Counted from the stretch's first letter, positions 34,301-43,680 are shown. The stretch is 64,000 nucleotides of DNA from Bacteroidales bacterium (GCA_024401395.1 JAKSLD010000012.1:1-64000); one strand, 5' to 3'. A program made the numbers and translations. Notes: generated by a model from the letters alone, not told the origin.

Positions 34301-34343
34301 AAAAGGGAGCGCTTCCAGTACAGAAACACTCCCTTTTCTTTTT
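34301..34343. terminator. Bidirectional terminator between the TPM gene and asnA
   Basis: The arms AAAAGGGAG (34301-34309) and CTCCCTTTT (34329-34337) are followed by CTTTTT on the plus strand and preceded by an A-run that becomes a T-run on the minus strand. It serves two convergent genes. Confidence 0.78.
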
Positions 34344-34359
34344 ATCGCGATTACCTTTA

Positions 34360-35397
34360 TTAAATCAATGGGATATTATTCTCCTTGCAAGTCTTGATCA
34401 TATCCTCTGGCCAGATACTTGCCTGAATCTCACCGATATGAGCTTTGCGGAGGTAGAACATACAGAGACGCGACTGACCGATACCGCCACCGATTGAGAG
34501 AGGCAACTCATCATTAAGAAGTCTCTTGTGGAAGTAAAGCTCCTTACGCTCTTCCTTGTTAGCAAGCTTAAGCTGCTTGAGAAGAGCCTCCTTATCGACA
34601 CGGATACCCATTGAGGAGAGTTCGAATGCGCGACCCAAAACCTCATTCCATACAAGGATATCACCATTGAGACCTTTATGGCCATCAGGAGTTGGTGTTG
34701 TCCAGTCGTCATAATCTGGAGCACGACCATCATGAGGCTCACCGTTAGTCAGGTCGCCACCGATACCCATAACGAATACGGCGCCATACTGCTTTGCGAT
34801 CTTATCCTCACGCTCTTTAGCCGAGAGGGTTGGATACATATCAAGAAGTTCCTGAGATGTAATAAAGTGAATATCCTCAGGAAGAACTGGCTTAAGTTGT
34901 GGATAACGCTCATATACGAGATACTCTGTACGCTTAAGTACCGAATAGATACGAGTAACCACCTTTTTCAAGTAGTCGATATTACGCATCTCCTTGCTGA
35001 TACTCATCTCCCAGTCCCACTGGTCTACATAAAGTGAATGCACATTATCAAGCTCCTCGTCAGAACGGATAGCATTCATATCTGTGTAGAGACCATAGCC
35101 TACAGGAATATCATAATCAGCGAGCATTGTACGCTTCCACTTAGCAAGAGAATGAACAACCTCTGCTTTCTTATCCTGAAGATCTTTGATTGGGAACGAT
35201 ACTGCGCGCTCTACTCCATTAAGGTCATCATTCAAGCCTGTACCCTGCAACACAAACAATGGTGCAGTTACGCGACGCAATCTCAATTCGGCAGAGAGAT
35301 TCTGCTGAAAGAAATCCTTTATTCTCTGAATGCCCAATTCTGTCTCTCTCAAATCCAGAATTGGTTTATATCCTTGGGGTATATACAACTTTGACAT
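34360..35397 (-). CDS. asnA: Aspartate-ammonia ligase (asparagine synthetase A)
   Basis: This 345-residue enzyme makes asparagine from aspartate and ammonia with ATP. The class II aminoacyl-tRNA-synthetase-like fold shows in VTAPLFVLQGTGLNDDLNGV, VHSLAKWKRTMLADYDIPVG, LHSLYVDQWDWE-type text (VHSLYVDQWDWEMSISK), DWTTPTPDGHKGLNGDILVW and the C-terminal LPLSIGGGIGQSRLCM. The length matches the family. It has a -7 box at 35433-35440. Confidence 0.96.
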   Translation of the reverse strand: MSKLYIPQGYKPILDLRETELGIQRIKDFFQQNLSAELRLRRVTAPLFVLQGTGLNDDLNGVERAVSFPIKDLQDKKAEVVHSLAKWKRTMLADYDIPVGYGLYTDMNAIRSDEELDNVHSLYVDQWDWEMSISKEMRNIDYLKKVVTRIYSVLKRTEYLVYERYPQLKPVLPEDIHFITSQELLDMYPTLSAKEREDKIAKQYGAVFVMGIGGDLTNGEPHDGRAPDYDDWTTPTPDGHKGLNGDILVWNEVLGRAFELSSMGIRVDKEALLKQLKLANKEERKELYFHKRLLNDELPLSIGGGIGQSRLCMFYLRKAHIGEIQASIWPEDMIKTCKENNIPLI

Positions 35398-35432
35398 GCG
35401 TGCTCTGTTTGAATCTGTAATTATTTTCGATG

Positions 35433-35440
35433 CAAAGTTA
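35433..35440 (-). promoter_or_regulatory. -7 element for asnA
   Basis: On the minus strand this reads TAACTTTG, 36 bp upstream of the asnA ATG. Confidence 0.5.
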
Positions 35441-35507
35441 CTAAATCTAAATCAAATTGCAAGCAATATGGCATATATTAGTTAAAGATTGATTGTTTAA
35501 TTTTTCG

Positions 35508-35515
35508 TACCTTTG
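35508..35515 (+). promoter_or_regulatory. -7 element for the methyltransferase gene
   Basis: TACCTTTG lies 15 bp before the ATG at 35530. Confidence 0.55.
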
Positions 35516-35529
35516 CAAAAAAAGAAATT

Positions 35530-36243
35530 ATGGATGCATACGGACAGGCCTTGAAGGCGTACTATGGAGGCAACAAAAAAGCAAAAATCAAAGTTGAGTG
35601 CGATGCTGCCGAAACTGAATATTGGCCTTTGAAGGAATTTTTCCACGAATGGAAAGATATGAGTCTCATCGAGCAGAAGGCTCTCCAACTATGCGAGGGC
35701 AGAATTATGGATGTCGGTGCAGGTGCCGGCAGTCACTCGCTGTGGCTTCAGAATGAGGGAAAAGATGTTACATCCATTGATTTGTCTCCAGGTGCAGTGG
35801 AGGTAATGGTCGACAGAGGTCTTAATGCCCACCATATTGATTTCTATGCAACTCCTGAATACGCTCCACTGGGCGGTAAATTCGATACTATCCTCCTTCT
35901 TATGAATGGTGCCGGTATCGCAGGAACGATGGACAATTTGCCTAGATTCCTACTGACTTGCCGCAGCCTTCTCAACAAAGGCGGCAAGATAATAATGGAT
36001 AGTTCCGACCTTATATATTTATATTTGGACGAGGATGGCTCAGCCTTAATTGACCTTGACAGCAACTATTATGGCGAACTACGCTACAAAATGACCTATG
36101 CTGGTCAGACCGATGACGAGTTCACTTGGTTGTTTATCGACTACGACAATCTCGAGGAGATTGCCCGTAAGGAGGGCTTCTCTTGCCGTAAGGTTTATGA
36201 GGACGACCACTACCAGTATCTTGCTGAGCTGACAGTCGAATAA
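35530..36243 (+). CDS. Class I SAM-dependent methyltransferase
   Basis: This 237-residue protein has a Rossmann methyltransferase fold. Motif I is IMDVGAGAGSHSLWLQNEG near residues 58-76, the acidic end of beta 2 is VTSIDLSPGAVEVM, and a later motif is FDTILLLMNGAGIAGTMDNL. The N-terminal 40 residues (MDAYGQALKAYYGGNKKAKI) form a cap. The substrate is unknown. It contains the string GNKKAK, but this is not the GNKK module of the left-hand locus. The gene converges on the chemoreceptor gene with only 6 bp between the stops. Confidence 0.86.
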   Translation: MDAYGQALKAYYGGNKKAKIKVECDAAETEYWPLKEFFHEWKDMSLIEQKALQLCEGRIMDVGAGAGSHSLWLQNEGKDVTSIDLSPGAVEVMVDRGLNAHHIDFYATPEYAPLGGKFDTILLLMNGAGIAGTMDNLPRFLLTCRSLLNKGGKIIMDSSDLIYLYLDEDGSALIDLDSNYYGELRYKMTYAGQTDDEFTWLFIDYDNLEEIARKEGFSCRKVYEDDHYQYLAELTVE

Positions 36244-36249
36244 CAGGTA

Positions 36250-38025
36250 TTACACCTTGAATACCTTTATCGCCTCTGCCATCTCAGCTACCATCTTTTG
36301 AATCTCGGCAGTACGTGTCGACATCTCTTCTGCAGAAGCAGCATTCTCTTGGGTAATACGGTTCAAATCAGCAATAACTGAATTAACCTGTGCTGCACCT
36401 GCATTCTGTTCGATACTGGCAGCTGTAATCTCATTCATCTGCGATACTATCTGCTCTATCTTAGGAACTATCTCCTTTATACGCTCATTGGTACCGTCTA
36501 CTTCCTGTATACTGCTATTGGCATTCTGCGTAATACCTTCGGATGTCGCCCTGGTCTGTTCTGCCAAACGACCGACTTCTTTGGCAACAACAGCAAAGCC
36601 CTTGCCTTGCGATCCAGCCCTGGCTGCCTCTACTGATGCATTGAGAGACAGGATGTTAGTCTGCTTAACAAGTTGATTAATAGCCTGAATATTGCTGGCA
36701 ATACGGGAAATCGACTCAGAACTGCTTGCAGACGACTCTCCAACTATCTTCATCTCCTGACCAATACTCTTGGCAAGTTCGTTGGCATTCTTTGCATTGA
36801 AACTATTCTGCTCTGAATTGGAATTCATCTCCTCCATCGTACTGGAAATCTCTTCCAATGCTGCAGCCTGGTTACTAGCAGCTTCTGATACCACCATAGA
36901 CACTTTTGCCAATTTATCGGTATTAAGGCTTGTCTCTTTTGTCTTCTCAATTATCGGCTCCAGTACACTCCTTATATTATCCTTCATTGCCTGCGCATTC
37001 TCGCTTATCGCGATTATCTCGGAACAAGAATTGCGTATTACCACATCGCCTGTCAAATCGCCTTCTGCAAGATTCTTCATCTTTCCTGCAAATTGCTTTA
37101 CGGGCTTTATCAATCGATACCTCAAAAGGAAAATCAAAAGCAAGCATACACAAATAGCAACAATCGTACACATTAACAAAATAGTACCTTGCTTAGACAC
37201 TACGTCTTCTGTTTTCTGCATAAACGCATGGACTGTCACCACAGCCGACACATTGCCCTTGTAGCTACCAATAGGAGTACAATAGTAATACCCATAAACG
37301 CTGTCGATTTCAAGTTCCATTACAGGCCCCTTCCACCCCACAAAACAGGTATCTATAATCATTTGAGGTGTTGGGATTTGGGTATATTCGCTCGCATCCA
37401 GGTATGTGGACGCTATACAATGTGTCGTATCAAACAGTAATGACGTAGCTCCTTCTATATAAACGCCTAGCGCCATTTGTCCTTTTATGCTTGTATTCAT
37501 ACCTACAGCCACATATATAGCCACAGGCTCATCATCGTCATCTCTTATATAATCAGCACTGAATGTACAATATTGATCTTCAAATATGGGATCCATACCA
37601 GACACCTGACCTCGCTCTTGGACTGCAGCTATAATACCAGAAAGTGTCTCCGTGTTGATATTGTCTTGCGAGGCTAATATGACTTTTCCTTCAGTATCTG
37701 TAAGGATATATGCATATAGTTTGGATGTCATCTTATACCATTCCATCTCGGTATTAAGATAATCCATATCTCTTTTGCGAATCTTTTCATATAGCTCAGC
37801 ATAGTTATCACTCAATGAAGCATTAACCTGAGCAAGTGCCTGACCATGCTTGAAAAACTCATTGCCAAATACACCTGCCTTGGAATGCAAATCTGCTAAT
37901 GACAACTCTTTGATATCTGATTTTACTACAAAGTAATTAGTAATAAGGAGTCCCAAAAATATAGCAATGGCTGCTATGACAGGCACCATTATCAGTGTAG
38001 TTAATTTATTCCAACGTTTTTCCAT
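36250..38025 (-). CDS. Orphan methyl-accepting chemotaxis protein-like receptor
   Basis: The product is 591 residues from the ATG at 38025 (MEKRWNKLTTLIMVPVIAAI). The next ATG-like start upstream adds 7 residues. Membrane helix 1 is at about 10-32, a periplasmic ligand-binding region at about 33-285 looks Cache-like, and helix 2 is at about 287-310 (ILLMCTIVAICVCLLLIFLL). A HAMP-like stretch (LIKPVKQFAGKMKNLAEGDL) and the long signalling coiled coil follow. The highly conserved tip is intact (NILSLNASVEAARAGSQGKG then FAVVAKEVGRLAEQT). No CheA, CheW, CheR or flagellar genes are nearby. Most gut Bacteroidales lack chemotaxis, so its output is unclear. Confidence 0.9.
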   Translation of the reverse strand: MEKRWNKLTTLIMVPVIAAIAIFLGLLITNYFVVKSDIKELSLADLHSKAGVFGNEFFKHGQALAQVNASLSDNYAELYEKIRKRDMDYLNTEMEWYKMTSKLYAYILTDTEGKVILASQDNINTETLSGIIAAVQERGQVSGMDPIFEDQYCTFSADYIRDDDDEPVAIYVAVGMNTSIKGQMALGVYIEGATSLLFDTTHCIASTYLDASEYTQIPTPQMIIDTCFVGWKGPVMELEIDSVYGYYYCTPIGSYKGNVSAVVTVHAFMQKTEDVVSKQGTILLMCTIVAICVCLLLIFLLRYRLIKPVKQFAGKMKNLAEGDLTGDVVIRNSCSEIIAISENAQAMKDNIRSVLEPIIEKTKETSLNTDKLAKVSMVVSEAASNQAAALEEISSTMEEMNSNSEQNSFNAKNANELAKSIGQEMKIVGESSASSSESISRIASNIQAINQLVKQTNILSLNASVEAARAGSQGKGFAVVAKEVGRLAEQTRATSEGITQNANSSIQEVDGTNERIKEIVPKIEQIVSQMNEITAASIEQNAGAAQVNSVIADLNRITQENAASAEEMSTRTAEIQKMVAEMAEAIKVFKV

Positions 38026-38135
38026 AAGAGAGATACATAAATACAAAAAAATAACGCTTTGGTATATACGGCAAATAGTATATTAAAGTTCAGGAGTAGT
38101 ATATCACAAGAAATATGAGTCGTAAAAATACTACG

Positions 38136-38636
38136 TCATATATTGTTTATCATCACAATCTCTGGGAATGTTGCTCTTAACCCTGTGAGGATATACGACT
38201 TGTCTGCATCCGACCTCAATATCATCAATATTGTATCGTCTCCTGCTAAGGTACCCATCACACCACGGAGTTGCATGGCATCAAGCGTAGCAGCTACAGC
38301 TCCTGCATATCCTGGCATGGTATGTAACACACACATCTGCCCCGACATCTCTATTGTCAGGCTACCTGGAACGATAGACGAAGCACTAGGATTTCTTAAT
38401 GGATGCGCACCAGTGGTATTGTGCGACAGTACATATTTGTACCCATCGGAATCTGTCACCTTGGCGACTTTCAACTCCCTCAAATCCCTTGAAAGAGTTG
38501 CTTGGGTGGTGGTGATACTTTGTTCCTTCAACAACTCGAGTAAATCGTCCTGACTCCGAATAGTCTTACTCTGAATCAGTTCTTTAATGAGCTGCTGCCT
38601 ATATTGCTTCGTCTTATCGTCAGATATCTGCGCCAT
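38136..38636 (-). CDS. argR: Arginine repressor
   Basis: This 166-residue protein has the ArgR layout. The N-terminal winged helix (about 8-75) contains RQQLIKELIQSKTIRSQDDL, then the recognition segment TTQATLSRDLRELKVAKV. The C-terminal oligomerisation and arginine-binding domain contains MSGQMCVLHTMPGYAGAVAA and the GTLAGDDTILMILRSD loop, whose Asp pair contacts arginine. It should form hexamers and repress arginine synthesis when arginine is plentiful. Its own leader carries an apparent ARG box. Confidence 0.95.
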   Translation of the reverse strand: MAQISDDKTKQYRQQLIKELIQSKTIRSQDDLLELLKEQSITTTQATLSRDLRELKVAKVTDSDGYKYVLSHNTTGAHPLRNPSASSIVPGSLTIEMSGQMCVLHTMPGYAGAVAATLDAMQLRGVMGTLAGDDTILMILRSDADKSYILTGLRATFPEIVMINNI

Positions 38637-38640
38637 ACTT

Positions 38641-38658
38641 CATGAATTATTATTCAAT
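38641..38658. promoter_or_regulatory. ARG box, probable argR autoregulatory operator
   Basis: TGAAT-TATT-ATTCA at 38643-38656 matches the classic ARG-box palindrome (TGAATwwwwATTCA) exactly. It lies between the -7 element (38666-38673) and the argR ATG (38636), where a bound repressor would block transcription. Confidence 0.75.
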
Positions 38659-38665
38659 TACGGTG

Positions 38666-38695
38666 CAAATATATGTATAATTTTACATATTACAA
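38666..38695 (-). promoter_or_regulatory. argR promoter
   Basis: On the minus strand TTG (38693-38695), a 19-bp spacer and TATATTTG (38666-38673) fit the Bacteroidetes consensus. Confidence 0.6.
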
Positions 38696-38700
38696 TATTC

Positions 38701-40692
38701 CTACAATGAGCTGCCGCGCACTCCTACCAAAATAGTATCGTCCAACTGCTCTGTCATACCACGGAATTTATTGAAGTCTGCCATAATACGCTTTTTCTGC
38801 TCAACCTCAGTTTCATTTGCATATTTAATAAGCATATCCTTCAATCCCTTGGTTTTCAACTTCGAAGAGCCATCTGCCGAAAACTGGTCCGTAATACCAT
38901 CAGAAAACATATAGAACATATCACTGGCCTTATACTCAAAATCAGTGGTTTCAAATTCTCGCTCCATGATATAGGATGCTATAGGATTGCGTACAGGACG
39001 TATTTCTACAAGCTCATGATTTTCGCGTACCACATACAAAGGTCTGTTAGCGCCTGCAAACCTCACTCTCGTCTCTCCTGCCTTGTGTACCATCAGTGCC
39101 ATATCCATACCACTCATCGCAATTGTCTCATTCTCTTGTGCATTTAGCGTGGTCTTTACATTGCTTCTTAATTTCTCAAGAATATGCGCAGGATCAAAAT
39201 ATGGGTCGAAACTATCTGTAGACTCAGTAGGCGCTGCCGTAAAATACTCATTCAGGAATGAAATATTCATTATAGTAAGCATCGCAGCACTGACTCCATG
39301 TCCGGTACAGTCTGCAACCGTGATAATTTTATAGTCGCCACACTGTTTTACGTAGAAGAAGTCTCCTCCGACAACATCTTTTGGAGAATAAATCACAAAT
39401 GCTTTGTTCAGAACGTCATCTAATTTTCTGTCTCCTATCATAATGCGATTCTGAAGCAAGCTGGCGTATGAAATATTGTCTGACAACTCTACAAGCATGG
39501 CGTTCAACTCGTCTCGCTGCGCAACAATCTCATTTTTCTGTGCCTCGATTTGTGTATTTTTTTCTCTTAGAAGTTTATATGCACGCCTCCTCACTATAGA
39601 TACTATCACAACTAATACTATAATAATGAGCAGAACAGCAACCAGAACCCATGTCATTTTTCTCTGACTCTCCAACTTCGATATCTCTACCTCTTTCTGT
39701 GCCGTATTGTACTTTACTTCCATCGCCGAAATCTGCTCGGCTTTTTCTATGTTGTATAGTGTATCTTGGTAGGCGTAGTATGTCTTGTTTAATTCATATG
39801 CTGATTTATAATCTCCCTTTGCTTCTGCAATTTCCGCCAAACCACCATAACAATAACATATTACAGCTACATTCTTTAATGGGATAGCCAGATCAAGGGC
39901 TTTCTTTATATACTCTTCTCCCTTTTCAAATTGCCCTGAATTCACATAGATGGCTGCCAGATTCTCATAATTAACTGTCAGCAGTTGTACCGATTTCGGC
40001 GATGAATCACCTTCAAGTATACCACACAACTCTTCTAGAGACTCCAATGCATCTGTTATCCTTCCTTTATGAAACAGAAGCATTGCTTTGTTTTGTGTGT
40101 AATTCGCTATAAAAATATTAAGATGTTTCTCTTTTACAAACGCTATCGACTTGTCTACGTAATACAATGCCGAATCTAGATCTCCCTTGCACAAATATGA
40201 TGTCACATACGACTGGGTAACCACAGTAGGAAACTCTGTTTCGTAGTTAGGTATATTCGTCGTGTCTTTAATTTGTGAGAATGACCATTCAGCTTTTCTA
40301 GAAAGGGCAAACGCTTTTTCATATGAATCGGCAAGAATTTCTTGATTAGAGGTTTTTGACGCTACCAAATAGTACGTATTTCCAGCTTGCGCAGCTGTCT
40401 TAGTATACTCATAGTATACCAAATCCTTATTATCAACCTCATCTATATTATTTATAATCTGCTCACACTCGTAGAGTGCGTCTAGCGCATATTGCTGGGC
40501 CTTGTCAAAATACTGAAGTGAATACTTCTTTGAAATCATGACGTAGGTGCGAACCTTCTCTAAGCCCGATTGTTTATTGGAAACTTCCAACAAAGAGTCA
40601 AGGTCCGCTGATATAAAATCATTTTGCGAACTTTGCCCAAAAACTGAAGAGCATGTCAGAAAGGTTATTATTAGAACAAGTGCGTATTTCAT
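38701..40692 (-). CDS. TPR-sensor SpoIIE/PP2C-type protein phosphatase
   Basis: The product is 663 residues from the ATG at 40692 (MKYALVLIITFLTCSSVFGQ, a signal peptide). The extracytoplasmic region (about 20-345) is built of TPR-like helical repeats (NYENLAAIYVNSGQFEKGEE; YCYGGLAEIAEAKGDYKSAY). A membrane helix at about 347-367 (WVLVAVLLIIIVLVVIVSIV) and a coiled coil (368-410) follow. The cytoplasmic PP2C SpoIIE domain is at about 430-663: SPKDVVGGDFFYVKQ, VADCTGHGVSAAMLTI, SGMDMALMV and YMFSDGITDQF, with the metal-binding Asp residues present. It should dephosphorylate a Ser/Thr-phosphorylated partner, classically an anti-sigma antagonist; none is adjacent. Confidence 0.9.
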   Translation of the reverse strand: MKYALVLIITFLTCSSVFGQSSQNDFISADLDSLLEVSNKQSGLEKVRTYVMISKKYSLQYFDKAQQYALDALYECEQIINNIDEVDNKDLVYYEYTKTAAQAGNTYYLVASKTSNQEILADSYEKAFALSRKAEWSFSQIKDTTNIPNYETEFPTVVTQSYVTSYLCKGDLDSALYYVDKSIAFVKEKHLNIFIANYTQNKAMLLFHKGRITDALESLEELCGILEGDSSPKSVQLLTVNYENLAAIYVNSGQFEKGEEYIKKALDLAIPLKNVAVICYCYGGLAEIAEAKGDYKSAYELNKTYYAYQDTLYNIEKAEQISAMEVKYNTAQKEVEISKLESQRKMTWVLVAVLLIIIVLVVIVSIVRRRAYKLLREKNTQIEAQKNEIVAQRDELNAMLVELSDNISYASLLQNRIMIGDRKLDDVLNKAFVIYSPKDVVGGDFFYVKQCGDYKIITVADCTGHGVSAAMLTIMNISFLNEYFTAAPTESTDSFDPYFDPAHILEKLRSNVKTTLNAQENETIAMSGMDMALMVHKAGETRVRFAGANRPLYVVRENHELVEIRPVRNPIASYIMEREFETTDFEYKASDMFYMFSDGITDQFSADGSSKLKTKGLKDMLIKYANETEVEQKKRIMADFNKFRGMTEQLDDTILVGVRGSSL

Positions 40693-40774
40693 GTTGGGTT
40701 TTATTAACATGACACAAAATTAATACAATTTATCCAATATTTCGTCCAGAATCGTTAAAACTGAAAGTGTAGGT

Positions 40775-41677
40775 TTATTTCCAAGGCTCAACATGAATTG
40801 TTATTATCGTCTGCGCCCCGAACTCTTCTTTCAACCGTTCTTCTATCTGTGTAGATTTCTCATGTGCCTCATCTAAGGTCTGACTCCCGTCCATGCGCAC
40901 ATGCATATTTATCGCATAATGTACTCCTATCTGTCTGGTTCTCAAATTATGCAGATCCTTAACTCCTTCAAAGGAATAGACTAACTTGGCTATATTATCT
41001 TCTGTCTCTTTTGGCAAACTACTCTCCAATAGCTGATCTACACTGTTCTTAATAAGTTGTATAGCAACCTTGAAAATAAAGAAACTGACTACCACTGCCG
41101 CCAATGGGTCTAATATAGCCCAGTTGTTTCCTAGAAAACACGCCGCACCAATGCCAATGGCGGTACCGACAGAGGAAAGGGCATCACTCCTATGGTGCCA
41201 GGCATTAGCCACTAGTGCCTCACTGTTGAGATTCTTACTCTTGTAGATCGTATACTGAAATACCCCCTCTTTTAGCACTATACTGACTACCGCTGCTCCG
41301 AATGCCAACCATCCAGGTGTCTCTAACTCTACCCCATTCACCAGGAAGTCATATATCTTCTCGGCTCCACTCCATAGAATACCTCCTCCTACGAGTATCA
41401 GCAATAGGCCTATAATGGTCGTGGCTAGTGTTTCATATTTTCCGTGACCGAAATCATGACCTTCGTCGCTGGGCTTACTGCTTATCTTGAGCATGACAAT
41501 AACCACAAAGTCTGTCAGGAAATCACTCAATGAGTGAACTCCATCTGCCATCATAGCCGCAGAATTGGCCACAATGCCGGCCGCAAACTTTATTACTATA
41601 AGAATAGCATTAATCACACTGCCTATCAGCGTGACTCTCACTATCTCATTTTGCCGTTGGGTTACTTGCTGGTCCAT
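40775..41677 (-). CDS. Cation diffusion facilitator family transporter
   Basis: The product is 300 residues from the ATG at 41677 (MDQQVTQRQNEIVRVTLIGS). The frame extends 23 codons upstream without similarity. It has six membrane helices with the CDF metal site in helices 2 and 5 (MMADGVHSLSDFLTDFVV and NAWHHRSDALSSVG). A cytoplasmic ferredoxin-like C-terminal domain follows (about 215-300; RTRQIGVHYAINMHVRMDG, ending IITIHVEPWK). It exports divalent cations such as zinc, iron or manganese in exchange for protons. The metal is not certain. Confidence 0.92.
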   Translation of the reverse strand: MDQQVTQRQNEIVRVTLIGSVINAILIVIKFAAGIVANSAAMMADGVHSLSDFLTDFVVIVMLKISSKPSDEGHDFGHGKYETLATTIIGLLLILVGGGILWSGAEKIYDFLVNGVELETPGWLAFGAAVVSIVLKEGVFQYTIYKSKNLNSEALVANAWHHRSDALSSVGTAIGIGAACFLGNNWAILDPLAAVVVSFFIFKVAIQLIKNSVDQLLESSLPKETEDNIAKLVYSFEGVKDLHNLRTRQIGVHYAINMHVRMDGSQTLDEAHEKSTQIEERLKEEFGAQTIITIHVEPWK

Positions 41678-41761
41678 ACTGAAAATATAGCATATATTAT
41701 ACCCAAAAACAAGAGACGCATATGGTGCGCCTCTTATTCCATACATTTGTACTTGTATTTA

Positions 41762-42358
41762 TTATTTCTTTTCAAATCTCTTCTCCATCGACTCGCCTAT
41801 CGCTTCTAGCGACTTTCCGATTGCTTCAAACGAAGCCCCCATCTTTTCGCCCATGACATTTATCGAGTCTCCCATCTGCTCTATCTTGCTCGCATTGGCT
41901 TCTACCTGACTTACTGTCTTCTCTATCGTAGACCCCAATGCCTCAAAAACTCCGCTGATCGACTTGCCGACCGCCTTCTCATTCACTGCTCCTAATCCGC
42001 TGAGGAACCCTTCCATCACTCCTCCAAGATGTTGAACTGCTATACCCATAGCCTCTGTTGCCTTCTGCATAGCCTTAGCAGCAAAAAGTCCTACGCACTT
42101 GGCTCTCAGATTATCTATCTGGGCACGCTCTTCGGGAGTGAAACTGCCTTTGTTCTCTTCTATGACTCTGGACACTTCCTCGAATTGCTCCGAAATTTTC
42201 TCCCAATCCTCATCAGTATAATTTGACGTATCTTGTGACAATTGCTCTGTCAAGGCTTGCATCTTCTTGATTGCATCCCCTCGCGAATTATCCTTAGCAC
42301 ACGCAGTAGTCGCTGTCAGCGAAACCGCAAGTAAAATAGTTACAAAAAAATTCTTCAT
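41762..42358 (-). CDS. Helical lipoprotein (DUF6565-like)
   Basis: This 198-residue protein has a lipoprotein signal (MKNFFVTILLAVSLTATTAC). The N-terminal half is helical with DWEKISEQFEEVSRVIEENK and FTPEERAQIDNLRAK, a pattern seen in small Bacteroidales envelope proteins. The C-terminal half is a coiled-coil-like run of near-heptads (KIEQMGDSINVMGEKMGASF then EAIGKSLEAIGESMEKRFEK). It probably spans the periplasm or lies on a membrane. The family name is tentative and the function unknown. Confidence 0.7.
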   Translation of the reverse strand: MKNFFVTILLAVSLTATTACAKDNSRGDAIKKMQALTEQLSQDTSNYTDEDWEKISEQFEEVSRVIEENKGSFTPEERAQIDNLRAKCVGLFAAKAMQKATEAMGIAVQHLGGVMEGFLSGLGAVNEKAVGKSISGVFEALGSTIEKTVSQVEANASKIEQMGDSINVMGEKMGASFEAIGKSLEAIGESMEKRFEKK

Positions 42359-42471
42359 TGTTGATTATCTATTATTGGTTAATCGTTCCACAAATATAAA
42401 TAAAAAAGCCAATAAACTAGTTTTCTACCTAATTTATTGACTTTTACACTCGTTATTTTCTTCTTCTGAAA

Positions 42472-42490
42472 TAAAAAAATTGCGATGAAC
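42472..42490 (+). repeat. Dispersed intergenic repeat core, copy e (GATGAAC variant)
   Basis: TAAAAAAATTGCGATGAAC. It is followed by AAGGGTGCTCT, the same next unit as copy i. Confidence 0.7.
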
Positions 42491-42523
42491 AAGGGTGCTC
42501 TCTTATACTAGCGACTACCTACC
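42491..42523 (+). repeat. 11-bp-phased array following core e, overlapping a gene end
   Basis: Units AAGGGTGCTCT, CTTATACTAGC, GACTACCTACC. The stop codon of the neighbouring surface protein (42508-42510) falls inside the second unit. Confidence 0.55.
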
Positions 42524-43614
42524 ATTATCAATCGCCCGTCTTTCACATATAGTCCCTTACTTGGTTTCCTGACCCTGACTCCCATCAGATTATACACTTC
42601 TCCACGTCCTGCTTCTTCTTTTTTTACAACTTTCAACGCTGACGGAGTACGCTGATTGATTATTATCGGATGCTCATCATATCCTTCTTCTAAATGCAGA
42701 TCCTCAAATCCGGATACTTCTGTACTGGTCTCCCCAAGCCATCCGCAATACTGAAACATCGCACTGACTACCCTTATATAGTTCACCTCTTCCAAGTCTA
42801 CATGCTTCCCTTCTTTATCTACAGCCCACGAAATATCAAAGGTCGAATAGTCGTCTGTATTCAATGAGGCATCTACATACCCGTACGAGTCCTTGGCATA
42901 CCTGTATAGTACCCAGTTCGTACCTTTACCGGAGTAGTCTACCGCATTGTCAGGCAACTTCCCTCCCGTAAATGTCAGTGTCTCTCCTTCTTCCCACATC
43001 GGCCAGTAGCTTTGAGTATGGAATGTGTTCTTAATATGGTATCCGGAGTCCGACTTTTTCTTCCCGTTCTCTGTCCACGTCGACTCCCAATAAATATAGT
43101 TGTCATACGAAGAAAAACTCTGACTGTGTTCCCCACTTTCTGCACTGGGTTTGTGATATGTTATCGAAAAGTCATGTATCTCTCCCGTATAGTATTCGGA
43201 CCCGGCTAATTCATACCACTGAGCCAACTCAACACTATTTCCGACTCCCACATACACTATCCCTGGCTCAAACGACCCACCGATAGTCTCTTTCCCATAC
43301 TTGGGATCGGATGCCGAATAAAAACCATTGCCTTTTATCCTTATATCCGAACCCAACTTATTCTTCACCGCATGGTCAAACTTTACCGTAATATATCCCC
43401 CATAAGTACCTAAATGCACCAGCTCTCCATCATTGAGACTTTCCGCACACTTGGCACACATATCTTCGTGACTATCTCCCTCTTCTGCCTCTGGCAACGT
43501 ATTAACAAACTGCCCCGGCGCCGGATGATACTCCAATACCTCTACCTCTTGCGTCTGTGCAAAACTTACTTCTGCAACTACCAATGCTATTACCCAAACG
43601 ACTGCCCTTTTCAT
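42508..43614 (-). CDS. B12-locus surface protein with sorting-like C-terminus
   Basis: This 368-residue protein has a signal peptide (MKRAVVWVIALVVAEVSFAQ). The mature part is beta-rich: a CAKC motif near residue 53, then VHLGTYGGYITVKFDHAV, KGNGFYSASDPKYGKE, and a long region ending around residue 335. The last 28 residues (GEVYNLMGVRVRKPSKGLYV) match the C-terminal sorting-like tail common in Prevotella secreted proteins. It is the last gene of the cobalamin-riboswitch operon (67 bp after the DUF4465 gene), so it probably binds or handles corrinoids at the surface. The precise role is unknown. Confidence 0.75.
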   Translation of the reverse strand: MKRAVVWVIALVVAEVSFAQTQEVEVLEYHPAPGQFVNTLPEAEEGDSHEDMCAKCAESLNDGELVHLGTYGGYITVKFDHAVKNKLGSDIRIKGNGFYSASDPKYGKETIGGSFEPGIVYVGVGNSVELAQWYELAGSEYYTGEIHDFSITYHKPSAESGEHSQSFSSYDNYIYWESTWTENGKKKSDSGYHIKNTFHTQSYWPMWEEGETLTFTGGKLPDNAVDYSGKGTNWVLYRYAKDSYGYVDASLNTDDYSTFDISWAVDKEGKHVDLEEVNYIRVVSAMFQYCGWLGETSTEVSGFEDLHLEEGYDEHPIIINQRTPSALKVVKKEEAGRGEVYNLMGVRVRKPSKGLYVKDGRLIMVGSR

Positions 43615-43680
43615 TTGAAATAAATAAATGACGGATGCAAAAATAATTATTTCACACCCGTCACTAATATTAATCAGCTA

